This document shows, one piece after another, positions 1 to 9,221 of a stretch of DNA of 64,000 nucleotides. The stretch comes from Chromobacterium subtsugae. GTDB taxonomy: Bacteria; Pseudomonadota; Gammaproteobacteria; Burkholderiales; Chromobacteriaceae. The stretch covers positions 62,001-126,000 of the forward strand of contig NZ_JYKA01000001.1 in NCBI RefSeq assembly GCF_001676875.1, written 5' to 3'. Made by a program: the position numbers and the translations under genes. Within the stretch, counting starts at the first letter, position 1; each line of letters opens with the position of its first letter. The notes beneath the pieces are model-generated. The model saw nothing but the letters and a program-made list of their open reading frames with translations. It did no database searches and had not been told where the DNA came from.

Positions 1-695
1 ATGCGGAACACCGAATGGGAATGCCCCAGTTGCTGCGCCACCGGGCAATCCAGCCCGTGCCGCAGCAGCAGCTGGTCTATCAGCGGCCGGCTGCCGGAGC
101 TGTCGTCCAGCAATACCAGCGGCTCGCCGTCCAGCTGGCGCCACGACACCCAGGCGCCGGCCGCCAGCGGATGATCGCCGCGGCACACCAGCCAGAAATC
201 ATCCACCAGCACTTCCTCCTGCCACAGGTCATCGCCGGGCTCGGGCTCCACCACCAGGCCGAAGTCCGCCTCGCCGCCGCGCACCGCCGCCACGTTGAGG
301 CGCTGCACCTGGTCCTGCAGATGCAGCCGCAACAGCGGATAGCGCTGCCGGCAGGCGGCGATGATGGCCGGCATCAGGCTGGCCGACAGCGTCGGGCTGC
401 TGGCCACATGCACGCTGCCCATCGCCTGGCCGCCCTCCTTGCGCGCAGCCAGCAGCACCTCGTCCAGTTCGTCCAGCACGCGCGCCAGCTTGGGCAATAG
501 CCGCTGGCCGGCGTCGGTCAGCACCACTTCGCGGGTGGTGCGGTCGAGCAGGCGCAACTCAAGCGCCTGCTCCAGTTCCCTCACCGCGCGGCTTACCGCC
601 GGCTGGGTCAAGCCCAACTGGTCGCCGGCCCGGCTGAAACTGGCTTGTTCGGCCACCGCGCGGAATACCCGCAATTGACGCAGACTGACATTCAT
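1..695 (-). CDS. LysR-family transcriptional regulator (3' end cut by window edge)
   Basis: Reading leftward from an ATG at 695, the frame stays open to the window edge (about 231 residues; a full LysR protein has about 300). The first 60 residues form a LysR winged helix-turn-helix, starting MNVSLRQLRVFRAVAEQ and including GLTQPAVSRAVRELE. From about residue 90 the start of the effector-binding domain follows (GSVHVASSPTLSASLMP). Such proteins are usually tetrameric DNA-binding activators responding to a small ligand. The gene is divergent from the transporter at 791, the classic arrangement for a LysR regulator and its target, so it probably controls that gene. The ligand is unknown. The C-terminal part lies outside the window. 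Confidence 0.93.
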   Translation of the reverse strand, partial: MNVSLRQLRVFRAVAEQASFSRAGDQLGLTQPAVSRAVRELEQALELRLLDRTTREVVLTDAGQRLLPKLARVLDELDEVLLAARKEGGQAMGSVHVASSPTLSASLMPAIIAACRQRYPLLRLHLQDQVQRLNVAAVRGGEADFGLVVEPEPGDDLWQEEVLVDDFWLVCRGDHPLAAGAWVSWRQLDGEPLVLLDDSSGSRPLIDQLLLRHGLDCPVAQQLGHSHSVFR

Positions 696-699
696 AAAA

Positions 700-740
700 A
701 ATACTCATCAATTGATCAAATAAATACATTTGTATTCTGA
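700..740. promoter_or_regulatory. candidate LysR operator in the divergent intergenic region
   Basis: The 95-base gap between the LysR gene and the transporter gene is AT-rich. It holds an 8-base palindrome, TTGATCAA, at 712-719 and a perfect inverted repeat, AATACA-tt-TGTATT, at 723-736. LysR regulators bind interrupted dyads of this sort between divergent genes. Assignment as the operator is inference from position and symmetry. Confidence 0.45.
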
Positions 741-790
741 ATATGACTGCGATTCAATAGGCGCATCCACGCCTCACAAGAATCGCCGAC

Positions 791-1783
791 ATGCCAAAAC
801 TGCTGGACTCCTTCACCCTGGCCCTGCTCTCCACCGTCGCGCTGGCCAGCCTGCTGCCCTGCTCCGGCGCCGCCGCGCAGGCCTTCAACCTGATCACCAA
901 TCTGGCGATAGGCCTGCTGTTCTTCCTGCATGGCGCCAAACTGTCGCGCGAGGCGGTGCTGGCCGGCATCGGCCACTGGCGGCTGCACCTGACCGTGCTG
1001 GCCTGCACCTTCGCGCTGTTCCCCATCCTGGGACTGCTGCTCAAGCCGGTGCTGACGCCGCTGGTCACGCCCGAGCTGTATCTGGGCGTGCTGTATCTGT
1101 GCATGCTGCCGTCCACGGTGCAGTCGTCGATCGCCTTCACCTCGATGGCGCAGGGCAATGTGCCGGCGGCCATCTGCAGCGCCACCGCGTCCAACCTGCT
1201 GGGGATTTTCATCACGCCGCTGCTGGTGGGCTGGCTGGTGGTCAGCCATGGCGGCGTGGGACAAGGCATGGGATCGGCGCTGGACATCGTCTACCAGCTG
1301 CTGCTGCCCTTCATCGCCGGCCAGATCGCGCGGCGCTGGATAGGCCGCTGGGTGGATCGCCACAAGGCCATGCTGAAGTACGTGGACCAAGGCTCCATCC
1401 TGCTGGTGGTCTACACCGCCTTCAGCGCGGCGGTGATAGGCGGCCTGTGGCGGCAGACGCCGCCGGCCGCGCTGGCCGGACTGCTGCTGGTCAACGTCAT
1501 TCTGCTGGGCCTGTTGCTGGGCCTCACCACGCTGGCGGGCCGCAAGCTGGGCTTCAATCGCGAGGATCAAATCACCATCTTGTTCTGCGGCTCGAAGAAA
1601 AGCCTGGCCAGCGGCGTGCCGATGGCCAAGGTGCTGTTCACCGGCCACGCCATCGGCGCCATCGTGCTGCCGCTGATGCTGTTCCACCAGATCCAGCTGA
1701 TGGTGTGCGCGCTGCTGGCGCAGCGCTTCCGCCAGCAGCGCCAGCACACCGGCCGCATGCAAGAAAAATCCCCGCTGGCTTGA
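791..1783 (+). CDS. YfeH-like bile acid:sodium symporter family transporter
   Basis: A 330-residue integral membrane protein with about nine or ten hydrophobic segments. It has the features of the SBF-like/YfeH branch of the bile acid:sodium symporter superfamily: LFFLHGAKLS near residue 45, a central LPSTVQSSIAFTSMAQGN stretch near residue 110 and FCGSKKSLASG near residue 265. It should sit in the inner membrane and move an organic anion with sodium or protons; the substrate cannot be told from sequence. The start at 791 follows the divergent regulatory region. The coding end overlaps a terminator hairpin that serves uvrB on the opposite strand. Confidence 0.88.
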   Translation: MPKLLDSFTLALLSTVALASLLPCSGAAAQAFNLITNLAIGLLFFLHGAKLSREAVLAGIGHWRLHLTVLACTFALFPILGLLLKPVLTPLVTPELYLGVLYLCMLPSTVQSSIAFTSMAQGNVPAAICSATASNLLGIFITPLLVGWLVVSHGGVGQGMGSALDIVYQLLLPFIAGQIARRWIGRWVDRHKAMLKYVDQGSILLVVYTAFSAAVIGGLWRQTPPAALAGLLLVNVILLGLLLGLTTLAGRKLGFNREDQITILFCGSKKSLASGVPMAKVLFTGHAIGAIVLPLMLFHQIQLMVCALLAQRFRQQRQHTGRMQEKSPLA

Positions 1784-1791
1784 GCGGGGAT
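1763..1791 (-). terminator. Rho-independent terminator of uvrB
   Basis: On the minus strand a 9-bp stem (ATCCCCGCT / AGCGGGGAT, 1768-1791) with a 6-base loop is followed by a T run. It lies just downstream of uvrB. It also covers the last codons of the convergent YfeH-like gene, so those codons are part of the hairpin. Confidence 0.8.
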
Positions 1792-1811
1792 GCGAATGGA
1801 AACGGGCCGGG

Positions 1812-3824
<2,013 letters not shown>

Positions 3825-4119
3825 GGCAGGCGCGCGGGAAGTGGCGAAACCGTTGATTTTACGCCTATTGCCGGCCAATCTCACCCCCGGCGTGCGCCAG
3901 GCGGACATCCGCCGGCGCGGCGACGCGCCCCCTTGGCTGTTTCAGCCGCCCGAAAACGTCTTTTTCGTGCCGCGCGGCGGCGGAACATTGTTTAGAATAC
4001 AAGCAGGAGCTATCCCGCCGCATCATCCATGATGACCGCATGTTGACTGCAGTTAGCCGCAAATGCCGGATGGATAGCATCCTTTTTCCTCACACCTCAA
4101 GCGTACTGCGGAGTGACGC

Positions 4120-4989
4120 ATGATCAAGAAAATCGCAAGCTTGCTGATATCGGCGGCCCTGGCCGCGCCGGTGTTGGCGGCTTCGCCCCAGGGCGTGATG
4201 GTAGCCAGCGAAATGTCCGGCTACACCGCCCCCAGGCTCAATTCCCACTCAGTGCTGGTGCTCAACGGCAGCACCGGCGAAACCCTCTACGAAAAGAACA
4301 CCCACCAGCGCATGCCCATCGCCTCCATCACCAAGCTGATGACGGCGATGGTATTGCTGGATTCCGGGGTGTCTCTCGATGACGAGGTGACGGTGTCCGA
4401 CGCCGAGATCGACCGTCTGAAGCACACTACCTCCAGGCTGGCGGTGGGCACCACCCTCAGCCGCCGGGAAATGCTGCTGCTGGCGCTGATGTCGTCGGAA
4501 AACCGCGCCGCCGCGACGCTGGCCCGCACCGCCCTCCCCGGCGGCAGCGCCGCCTTCGTCCAGCGGATGAACCACAAGGCTCGCAGCCTGGGCATGACGG
4601 AAACCATCTTCCACGACCCCACCGGCCTGGACGTGCGCAATACCTCCACCGCCGCCGACCTGGCCAAGATGGTGATGGCGGCGCAGAAATACCCGCTGAT
4701 CCGGGAGTTCACCACCACCGAAAGACACCAGATCCTGTCGGCGCGCAACCGCGTGCTGCAATACAAGAACAGCAACGCGCTGGTGCGCGAGGGCGACTGG
4801 GACATCGCGGTGCAGAAGACCGGCTATATCCAGGAAGCGGGCCGCTGCATGGTGCTGCAGGCGGTGGTCGGCTCGCAGCCGCTGGTCATCGTGCTGCTGG
4901 ACGCCGGCGCCAGCTCCGCCCGCGTCAACGACGCCAAAAACATCAAGACCTGGCTGGAAGCCCATCCGGGCAGCTGGCTGGCGGGCTGA
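4120..4989 (+). CDS. pbpG: D-alanyl-D-alanine endopeptidase (PBP7/8 type)
   Basis: A 289-residue exported penicillin-binding protein of the S11 family. It has a signal peptide of about 20 residues (MIKKIASLLISAALAAPVLA). All three active-site motifs are intact: S69-x-x-K72 (SITK), S126-E-N128 and K233-T-G235. Length and lack of a C-terminal membrane anchor fit PbpG, which cuts the D-Ala-mDAP cross-links of peptidoglycan in the periplasm, rather than DacA/DacC carboxypeptidases. It stands alone and ends at a strong terminator. Confidence 0.92.
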   Translation: MIKKIASLLISAALAAPVLAASPQGVMVASEMSGYTAPRLNSHSVLVLNGSTGETLYEKNTHQRMPIASITKLMTAMVLLDSGVSLDDEVTVSDAEIDRLKHTTSRLAVGTTLSRREMLLLALMSSENRAAATLARTALPGGSAAFVQRMNHKARSLGMTETIFHDPTGLDVRNTSTAADLAKMVMAAQKYPLIREFTTTERHQILSARNRVLQYKNSNALVREGDWDIAVQKTGYIQEAGRCMVLQAVVGSQPLVIVLLDAGASSARVNDAKNIKTWLEAHPGSWLAG

Positions 4990-5010
4990 ACCCCGCCGCG
5001 CGACGCCCCG

Positions 5011-5033
5011 GGGCCGGTTCGCCGGCCCTTTTT
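5011..5033 (+). terminator. Rho-independent terminator after pbpG
   Basis: A perfect 7-bp GC stem, GGGCCGG/CCGGCCC, closed by a TTCG tetraloop and followed by five T residues. It lies 22 bases after the pbpG stop. Confidence 0.9.
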
Positions 5034-5140
5034 CCTGTCCACGCAGGACCGGCATGCCGTTTTCATCCCAGCGCCGGCATGCGATCATATCCGGCATCGC
5101 CCGCCGCAGCCGGCCAGGGCCCGCGCACCCGAGGAAACGC

Positions 5141-5638
5141 ATGACCATCCAGATTCATACCGCTCAGCCGCAGGACGCGGCCGCCATCCACCGCTTCATC
5201 ACCGAGCTGGCCATTTACGAACGCGCCGAACACGAAGTGGAATCCAGCGCCGCCGACATCGAGGCGACCTTGTTCGGCCCCGGTGCCAAAGCGCAGGCCC
5301 TGCTGTGCCATGTCGACGGCCGGCTGGCCGGCTTCGCCGTGTACTTCTTCAGCTACTCCACCTGGCTGGGCAAAAACGGCATCTACCTGGAAGACTTGTA
5401 TGTCACGCCGCAAGTGCGGGGCGCCGGCGCCGGCAAGGCGCTGCTGCGCCGCCTGGCGCAACTGGCCTGCGAAAACGACTGCGGCCGCCTCGAATGGGTG
5501 GTGCAGGACTGGAACCAGCCGGCGATAGACTTCTATCAGTCCATCGGCGCCAAGCCGCAAGCCGAGTGGGTGCGCTACCGGTTGGCCGGCGACGACCTGC
5601 GCGCTTTCGCCTTGGACGAAAGCGCCGTGAACGCCTGA
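5141..5638 (+). CDS. GNAT-family N-acetyltransferase (diamine acetyltransferase-like)
   Basis: A 165-residue single-domain GNAT protein. The acetyl-CoA pyrophosphate loop is visible as VRGAGAGKALLRRL near residues 94-107. The family-typical YLEDLYVTP lies just before it and VQDWNQPAIDFYQSIGA after it. The overall pattern is closest to the SAT1/SAT2 (spermidine/thialysine) branch, which acetylates a primary amine. The start at 5141 is chosen because GAGGA lies just upstream and the protein then begins MTIQIHTAQPQDA, as expected for a GNAT; the 29 earlier in-frame codons look non-coding. The substrate is not determined. Confidence 0.87.
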   Translation: MTIQIHTAQPQDAAAIHRFITELAIYERAEHEVESSAADIEATLFGPGAKAQALLCHVDGRLAGFAVYFFSYSTWLGKNGIYLEDLYVTPQVRGAGAGKALLRRLAQLACENDCGRLEWVVQDWNQPAIDFYQSIGAKPQAEWVRYRLAGDDLRAFALDESAVNA

Positions 5639-5766
5639 GCCGGACCCGACGGTCTAGCCGCCATCGCTCAAACGCGAGCGCGGCGGCGCCGCCGGCGAGC
5701 GTTTCGGCACAGCGGCAACGAACGCCGCCGCCTATCATCCGCCATGTCACCCACAGGAAAACCGAT

Positions 5767-6312
5767 ATGCGCAACACCTTGTTGATCGCCAGCCTGCTCG
5801 CCCTGCCGCTGGCCGCCCACGCCGCCGGCTTCCAGCTCAGCAGCGAAACCATCGCCGACGGCAAGCCGCTGACGGCGCGCCAGGTCTACCAAGGCTTCGG
5901 CTGCGAAGGCGGCAATGTCTCGCCGCAGCTGTCCTGGCGCGGCGCGCCGGCCGGCACCAAGAGCTTCGCCGTCACCGTTTACGATCCGGACGCGCCCACC
6001 GGCAGCGGCTGGTGGCACTGGACGGTGGTGAACCTGCCGGCCAACGTGCATGCGCTGCCGGAAGGCGCAGGCAGCGCCGGCGGCCAACTGCCGGCGGGCG
6101 CGGTGCAGGGCCGCACCGACTTCGGCGAATCGCGCTTCGGCGGCGCCTGCCCGCCGGTTGGCGACAAGCCGCACCGCTACCAATTCACCGTCTGGGCGCT
6201 CAAAACCGACAAGCTGCCGGTTGACGCCAACGCCAGCGGCGCGCTGGTGGGCTTCATGCTGAACGCCAACGCGCTGGCCAAGGCCAGCCTCACCGCCACC
6301 TACGGCCGCTGA
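5767..6312 (+). CDS. YbhB/YbcL-family PEBP (Raf kinase inhibitor-like) protein, exported
   Basis: A 181-residue protein with a clear signal peptide (about 20 residues, ending AAHA). It is followed by a phosphatidylethanolamine-binding-protein fold: DPDAPTGSGWWHWTVVNLP near residues 77-96, and GGACPPVGDKPHRYQFTVWA further on. Bacterial members are periplasmic or cytosolic, and their ligand is mostly unknown. Only five bases separate it from the AraC regulator at 6318, so the two are probably co-transcribed. Confidence 0.9.
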   Translation: MRNTLLIASLLALPLAAHAAGFQLSSETIADGKPLTARQVYQGFGCEGGNVSPQLSWRGAPAGTKSFAVTVYDPDAPTGSGWWHWTVVNLPANVHALPEGAGSAGGQLPAGAVQGRTDFGESRFGGACPPVGDKPHRYQFTVWALKTDKLPVDANASGALVGFMLNANALAKASLTATYGR

Positions 6313-6317
6313 CCCGC

Positions 6318-7118
6318 GTGAGCGACCTCGCGCTGCGCGAATGCCGCATCGAAGCCGGCGAAGTCCGCGCCCGCCTGCCGCAGCGCATCCGCCGGGTGCC
6401 GGTATTCCTGCCGGCCCTGTGCCGGGTGCGCCACGGCCTCAAGCGCATCTGGCTGGGCGAACGGGAAATGTCGGCCGGACCCGCGCAGCTGGTATTGCTG
6501 CCGGCCGGCAGCGAACTGGACATCGCCAACCTTCCCGGCCCCGCCGGCTATCTGGCGGATGTGGTCAGCCTGCCGCCGGCGCTGCTGGCGCGCTTTTGCG
6601 AGCGCCACGGCTCGCTGCTGCTGCGGCAACGGGCCGGCAACGAACTATGCCTCGACATCGGCGAACCGGGCCACCGCGCCTGGCAGCTGCTGATGGACAG
6701 CCTGCGCGGCGATACGCCGCCGGAAATGCGCGAGCACCATGCCGAAGGCGTGCTGCTGGCCCTGGCGCTGGCCGGCCAGGCCGGGCCGCTGCTGCAAGCG
6801 CCGGCCGCGCCGGTGGCGCAGCGGATCCGCCAGTTGCTGATGCTGGATCCCGCCGCGCCATGGAGCGTGGAAACGGCGGCGCGGAGGCTGAATCTGGGCG
6901 CCTCCACCCTGCGCCGCCGGCTGGCGGAAGAAGACAGCGGCTTCCAGCGCCTGCTAGAAGACGTGCGCATGGGCCAGGCCCTGCAAAACCTGCAAACCGG
7001 CGCCAAGCCCATCGCCGACATCGCCGCCGCCAGCGGCTACGCGTCGCCGTCGCGCTTCGCCGCGCGCTTTCGCCAGCGCTACGGCCTGTCGCCAAGCGAA
7101 CTGCGGCGGACGCTGTAG
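6318..7118 (+). CDS. AraC-family transcriptional regulator
   Basis: A 266-residue regulator starting with GTG. The N-terminal half (about 1-160) is a cupin-like sensor domain (LPAGSELDIANLPG). The C-terminal 95 residues are the double helix-turn-helix of the AraC/XylS family: WSVETAARRLNLGASTLRRRL, then IADIAAASGYASPSRFAARFRQRYGLSPSELRR (quoted in parts by position: residues about 186-206 and 232-264). It probably forms a two-gene unit with the PEBP protein upstream. Targets and ligand are unknown. Confidence 0.88.
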   Translation: MSDLALRECRIEAGEVRARLPQRIRRVPVFLPALCRVRHGLKRIWLGEREMSAGPAQLVLLPAGSELDIANLPGPAGYLADVVSLPPALLARFCERHGSLLLRQRAGNELCLDIGEPGHRAWQLLMDSLRGDTPPEMREHHAEGVLLALALAGQAGPLLQAPAAPVAQRIRQLLMLDPAAPWSVETAARRLNLGASTLRRRLAEEDSGFQRLLEDVRMGQALQNLQTGAKPIADIAAASGYASPSRFAARFRQRYGLSPSELRRTL

Positions 7119-7191
7119 CCGACGCTCAACGACCCGCCGCAGGATAAAGAGCCGTTGCCGCAAGCCGCGATGGCCCCTCCCCGCCGCGCCG

Positions 7192-7605
7192 TCAATCCGC
7201 GGCCGGCGCCGCCTGCCGCAATTCCAGCAGATTGCCCGCCGGATCGCGCAGGAACAACTGCGTCAGCCGGTCCGCCACCACGCTGCGCTGGCTGAAAAAA
7301 TCCACGCCGCGGGAACGCAACTCCTCGGCCGCCGCCTCCAGGCTGGCCACGGTGAAGGCGACGTGATTGGACACCGGATCGCGCTCCGGCCCCTGCGCAT
7401 AGCGCGACACGCCGTCGCTGCCCAGCACGTGCAGTTGCCGCGCGTCCTCCACATCCAGAAAGCAGCCAGGCACGTCCGGGATATTCCAGCGCGACGGATC
7501 GGCACGCAGGCCGAATACCTGCTGGTAGAAATCCCGCATCGCGTCCACCTGGCGCTTGGGCACCGCGAAACCCACGTGGTGCAGTTCGCATACTTGAATG
7601 GCCAT
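7192..7605 (-). CDS. VOC-family (glyoxalase/bleomycin resistance fold) protein
   Basis: A 137-residue single vicinal-oxygen-chelate domain. It opens with the family pattern LHHVGFAVP, followed by MRDFYQQVFGLRAD, then NHVAFTV and a C-terminal LFLRDPAGNLLELRQ. The histidines near the start and middle and the late glutamate are the usual metal ligands. The start at 7605 has an AGGAGA ribosome site upstream. It is divergent from a MarR regulator, which suggests a small inducible detoxification or ring-cleavage unit, but the substrate is unknown. Confidence 0.85.
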   Translation of the reverse strand: MAIQVCELHHVGFAVPKRQVDAMRDFYQQVFGLRADPSRWNIPDVPGCFLDVEDARQLHVLGSDGVSRYAQGPERDPVSNHVAFTVASLEAAAEELRSRGVDFFSQRSVVADRLTQLFLRDPAGNLLELRQAAPAAD

Positions 7606-7666
7606 GATTTTCTCCTTGTGTGATGTCATGTCGGCACTCCATCCAAATAATACGCTAAGCATATAG

Positions 7667-7679
7667 TTAGTCAACCTAA
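7667..7679. promoter_or_regulatory. candidate MarR operator
   Basis: A short inverted repeat, TTAG-tcaac-CTAA, in an AT-rich patch between the divergent VOC and MarR genes. The form and position match typical autoregulatory MarR sites. It is inference only. Confidence 0.4.
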
Positions 7680-7753
7680 TTTAATGGCGAAATCGACGCG
7701 CTGCCGCTTTTACGCTAGCATCGGCCGTCTATTTTCTTCTCCGCCGCCACGCG

Positions 7754-8272
7754 ATGAACGCCGCAGACTCCACCGCCCATCACGCCCCCCACTTGCAACT
7801 GATGCGGGAAACGGCCAGCCAGGACACCGACCGCGACGCCGCCGCCGCCGGCCTGCTGCTGCTGTGGCTGGGCGACGATGCCTTGCAACTGGTCAACGCC
7901 AGCCTGTCCAGGCACGGCCTGTCGGAAAACAAGCTGCAGGTGCTGCTGTTGTTCCGGCTACATGAGCAAGGCTTGTTCGGCGAAGCGCCGCCGACGCCGT
8001 CCAGCATCGCCGACTACTGCGGCATCACCCGCGCCTCGGCCACCGGCTTGCTGGATTGGCTGGAAAAAAGGGACTGGGTCGCGCGCGCGCCGCACCCGAG
8101 CGACCGCCGCAGCCTGCAACTGCGCCTGACCGAAGCGGCCAGGACGCTGCTGGCCGAAGCGCTGCCCGGGTTCTGGCGCGCCTGCGCCCGCGTGACCGAC
8201 GCCTTGAGCGCCGAAGAGAAAAGCCAGCTGCTGCGCCTGCTGAGCAAGATGCAGCAGGCCGGACTGAGCTGA
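7754..8272 (+). CDS. MarR-family transcriptional regulator
   Basis: A 172-residue MarR protein. The winged helix is visible as PSSIADYCGITRASATGLLDWLEKR (about residues 80-105) followed by the wing HPSDRRSLQLRLTEAARTLL. It probably represses itself and the divergent VOC gene at 7192-7605. It lacks a conserved N-terminal cysteine of the OhrR type, so peroxide sensing is not indicated. It ends one base from the convergent thiQ-like gene, with no obvious terminator between them. Confidence 0.87.
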   Translation: MNAADSTAHHAPHLQLMRETASQDTDRDAAAAGLLLLWLGDDALQLVNASLSRHGLSENKLQVLLLFRLHEQGLFGEAPPTPSSIADYCGITRASATGLLDWLEKRDWVARAPHPSDRRSLQLRLTEAARTLLAEALPGFWRACARVTDALSAEEKSQLLRLLSKMQQAGLS

Positions 8273-8273
8273 A

Positions 8274-9221
8274 TCAGTTAAAGCGCAGCAGCCCGGCCTC
8301 GGCCACGCCGACGCCGATCTCGCCGCCGACGAACAGCGAAGCCTGCCAGCGCGCGGCCTCGCGTCCCGACAGATTCAACACCAGCTCGCCCGCCGCCGCC
8401 ACCACCTTGACGCGCGCGCCATCGGGCAGCCAGATCAGTTCGACGATGCGCGCCGGCGGCTGATCGTCCCCCAGCAGCAGCGCGCCCGGCGGCACAGCGG
8501 CATCCGCCAGCACGTTGTCGTAGCCGATGAAACGCGCCAGCCAGGCGTCCGCCGGCGCCGCCAATAGCCGGGCCGGCGTGTCGCATTGCAACAGCCGGCC
8601 CGCCTTCAGCACCGCCACCCGGTCAGCCAGCGCGAAGGCCTCGTCCCTGTCGTGGGTGACGATGATGGCCGGGATGCCGGCTTCGCGCAGCAGCGCGCGG
8701 AACGTTTGCAGCAACTGGCGGCGCAGATCGGCGTCCAGGCTGGAAAAGGGCTCGTCCAGCAACAGCAGCCTGGGCCGGGTCGCCAGCGCCCGCGCCAGCG
8801 CCACCCGCTGTTGCTCCCCGCCGGACAGCGTCCATACCTTGCGGCCGCCATGCTCGGCCAGCCCCACCCGCGCCAGCATCTCCCGCGCCTGCGCCGCGGC
8901 GTCCCGCTTGGCGCAGCCTTGCTCGATCAGGCCGAACATCACGTTCCCCAGCGCGTCCAGATGCGGAAACAGCGCGAAATCCTGGAACATCAGCGCGAAG
9001 CCGCGCCGTTCCGGCGGCTGGCGGCACAGATCCTCGCCGTCAAAATGGATGCCGCCGCCGTCCGGCCGCTCCAGGCCCGCGATCATCTTCAGCAATGTGC
9101 TTTTGCCGCAGCCGGACGGCCCCAACAAGGCCAGCGTCTCGCCGGCGGCGACGGTCAGCGAGACCGCGTCGGCCACCACGCGCGCGCCGAAGCGCTTATT
9201 CAGGTTTCGCAGCGTCAGCAC
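8274..9221 (-). CDS. thiQ: thiamine ABC transporter ATP-binding protein (ThiQ-like)
   Basis: A 315-residue ABC ATPase powering uptake through the ThiP permease. Walker A is GPSGCGKST (residues 34-42), the Q-loop glutamine is near residue 80, the signature LSGGEQ is at 132-137, and Walker B/D-loop is LLLLDEPFSSLD (152-163). After about residue 230 there is an extra domain of roughly 85 residues, probably TOBE-like. E. coli ThiQ lacks it, and it recalls FbpC-type ATPases. The thiamine assignment rests on the operon and its TPP riboswitch. The start overlaps the thiP end by 26 bases. Confidence 0.85.
   Translation of the reverse strand: MLTLRNLNKRFGARVVADAVSLTVAAGETLALLGPSGCGKSTLLKMIAGLERPDGGGIHFDGEDLCRQPPERRGFALMFQDFALFPHLDALGNVMFGLIEQGCAKRDAAAQAREMLARVGLAEHGGRKVWTLSGGEQQRVALARALATRPRLLLLDEPFSSLDADLRRQLLQTFRALLREAGIPAIIVTHDRDEAFALADRVAVLKAGRLLQCDTPARLLAAPADAWLARFIGYDNVLADAAVPPGALLLGDDQPPARIVELIWLPDGARVKVVAAAGELVLNLSGREAARWQASLFVGGEIGVGVAEAGLLRFN

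Noticed and set aside
716-1762. A long minus-strand open frame (348 codons) opposite the YfeH-like gene
   Set aside because: It is a GC-rich antisense shadow with His/Gln/Ala-rich composition and no family resemblance; the plus-strand transporter is clearly the real gene.
3825-4119. SOS box upstream of uvrB
   Set aside because: No CTG-N10-CAG type site was found in the gap, so LexA control is not supported from the sequence.
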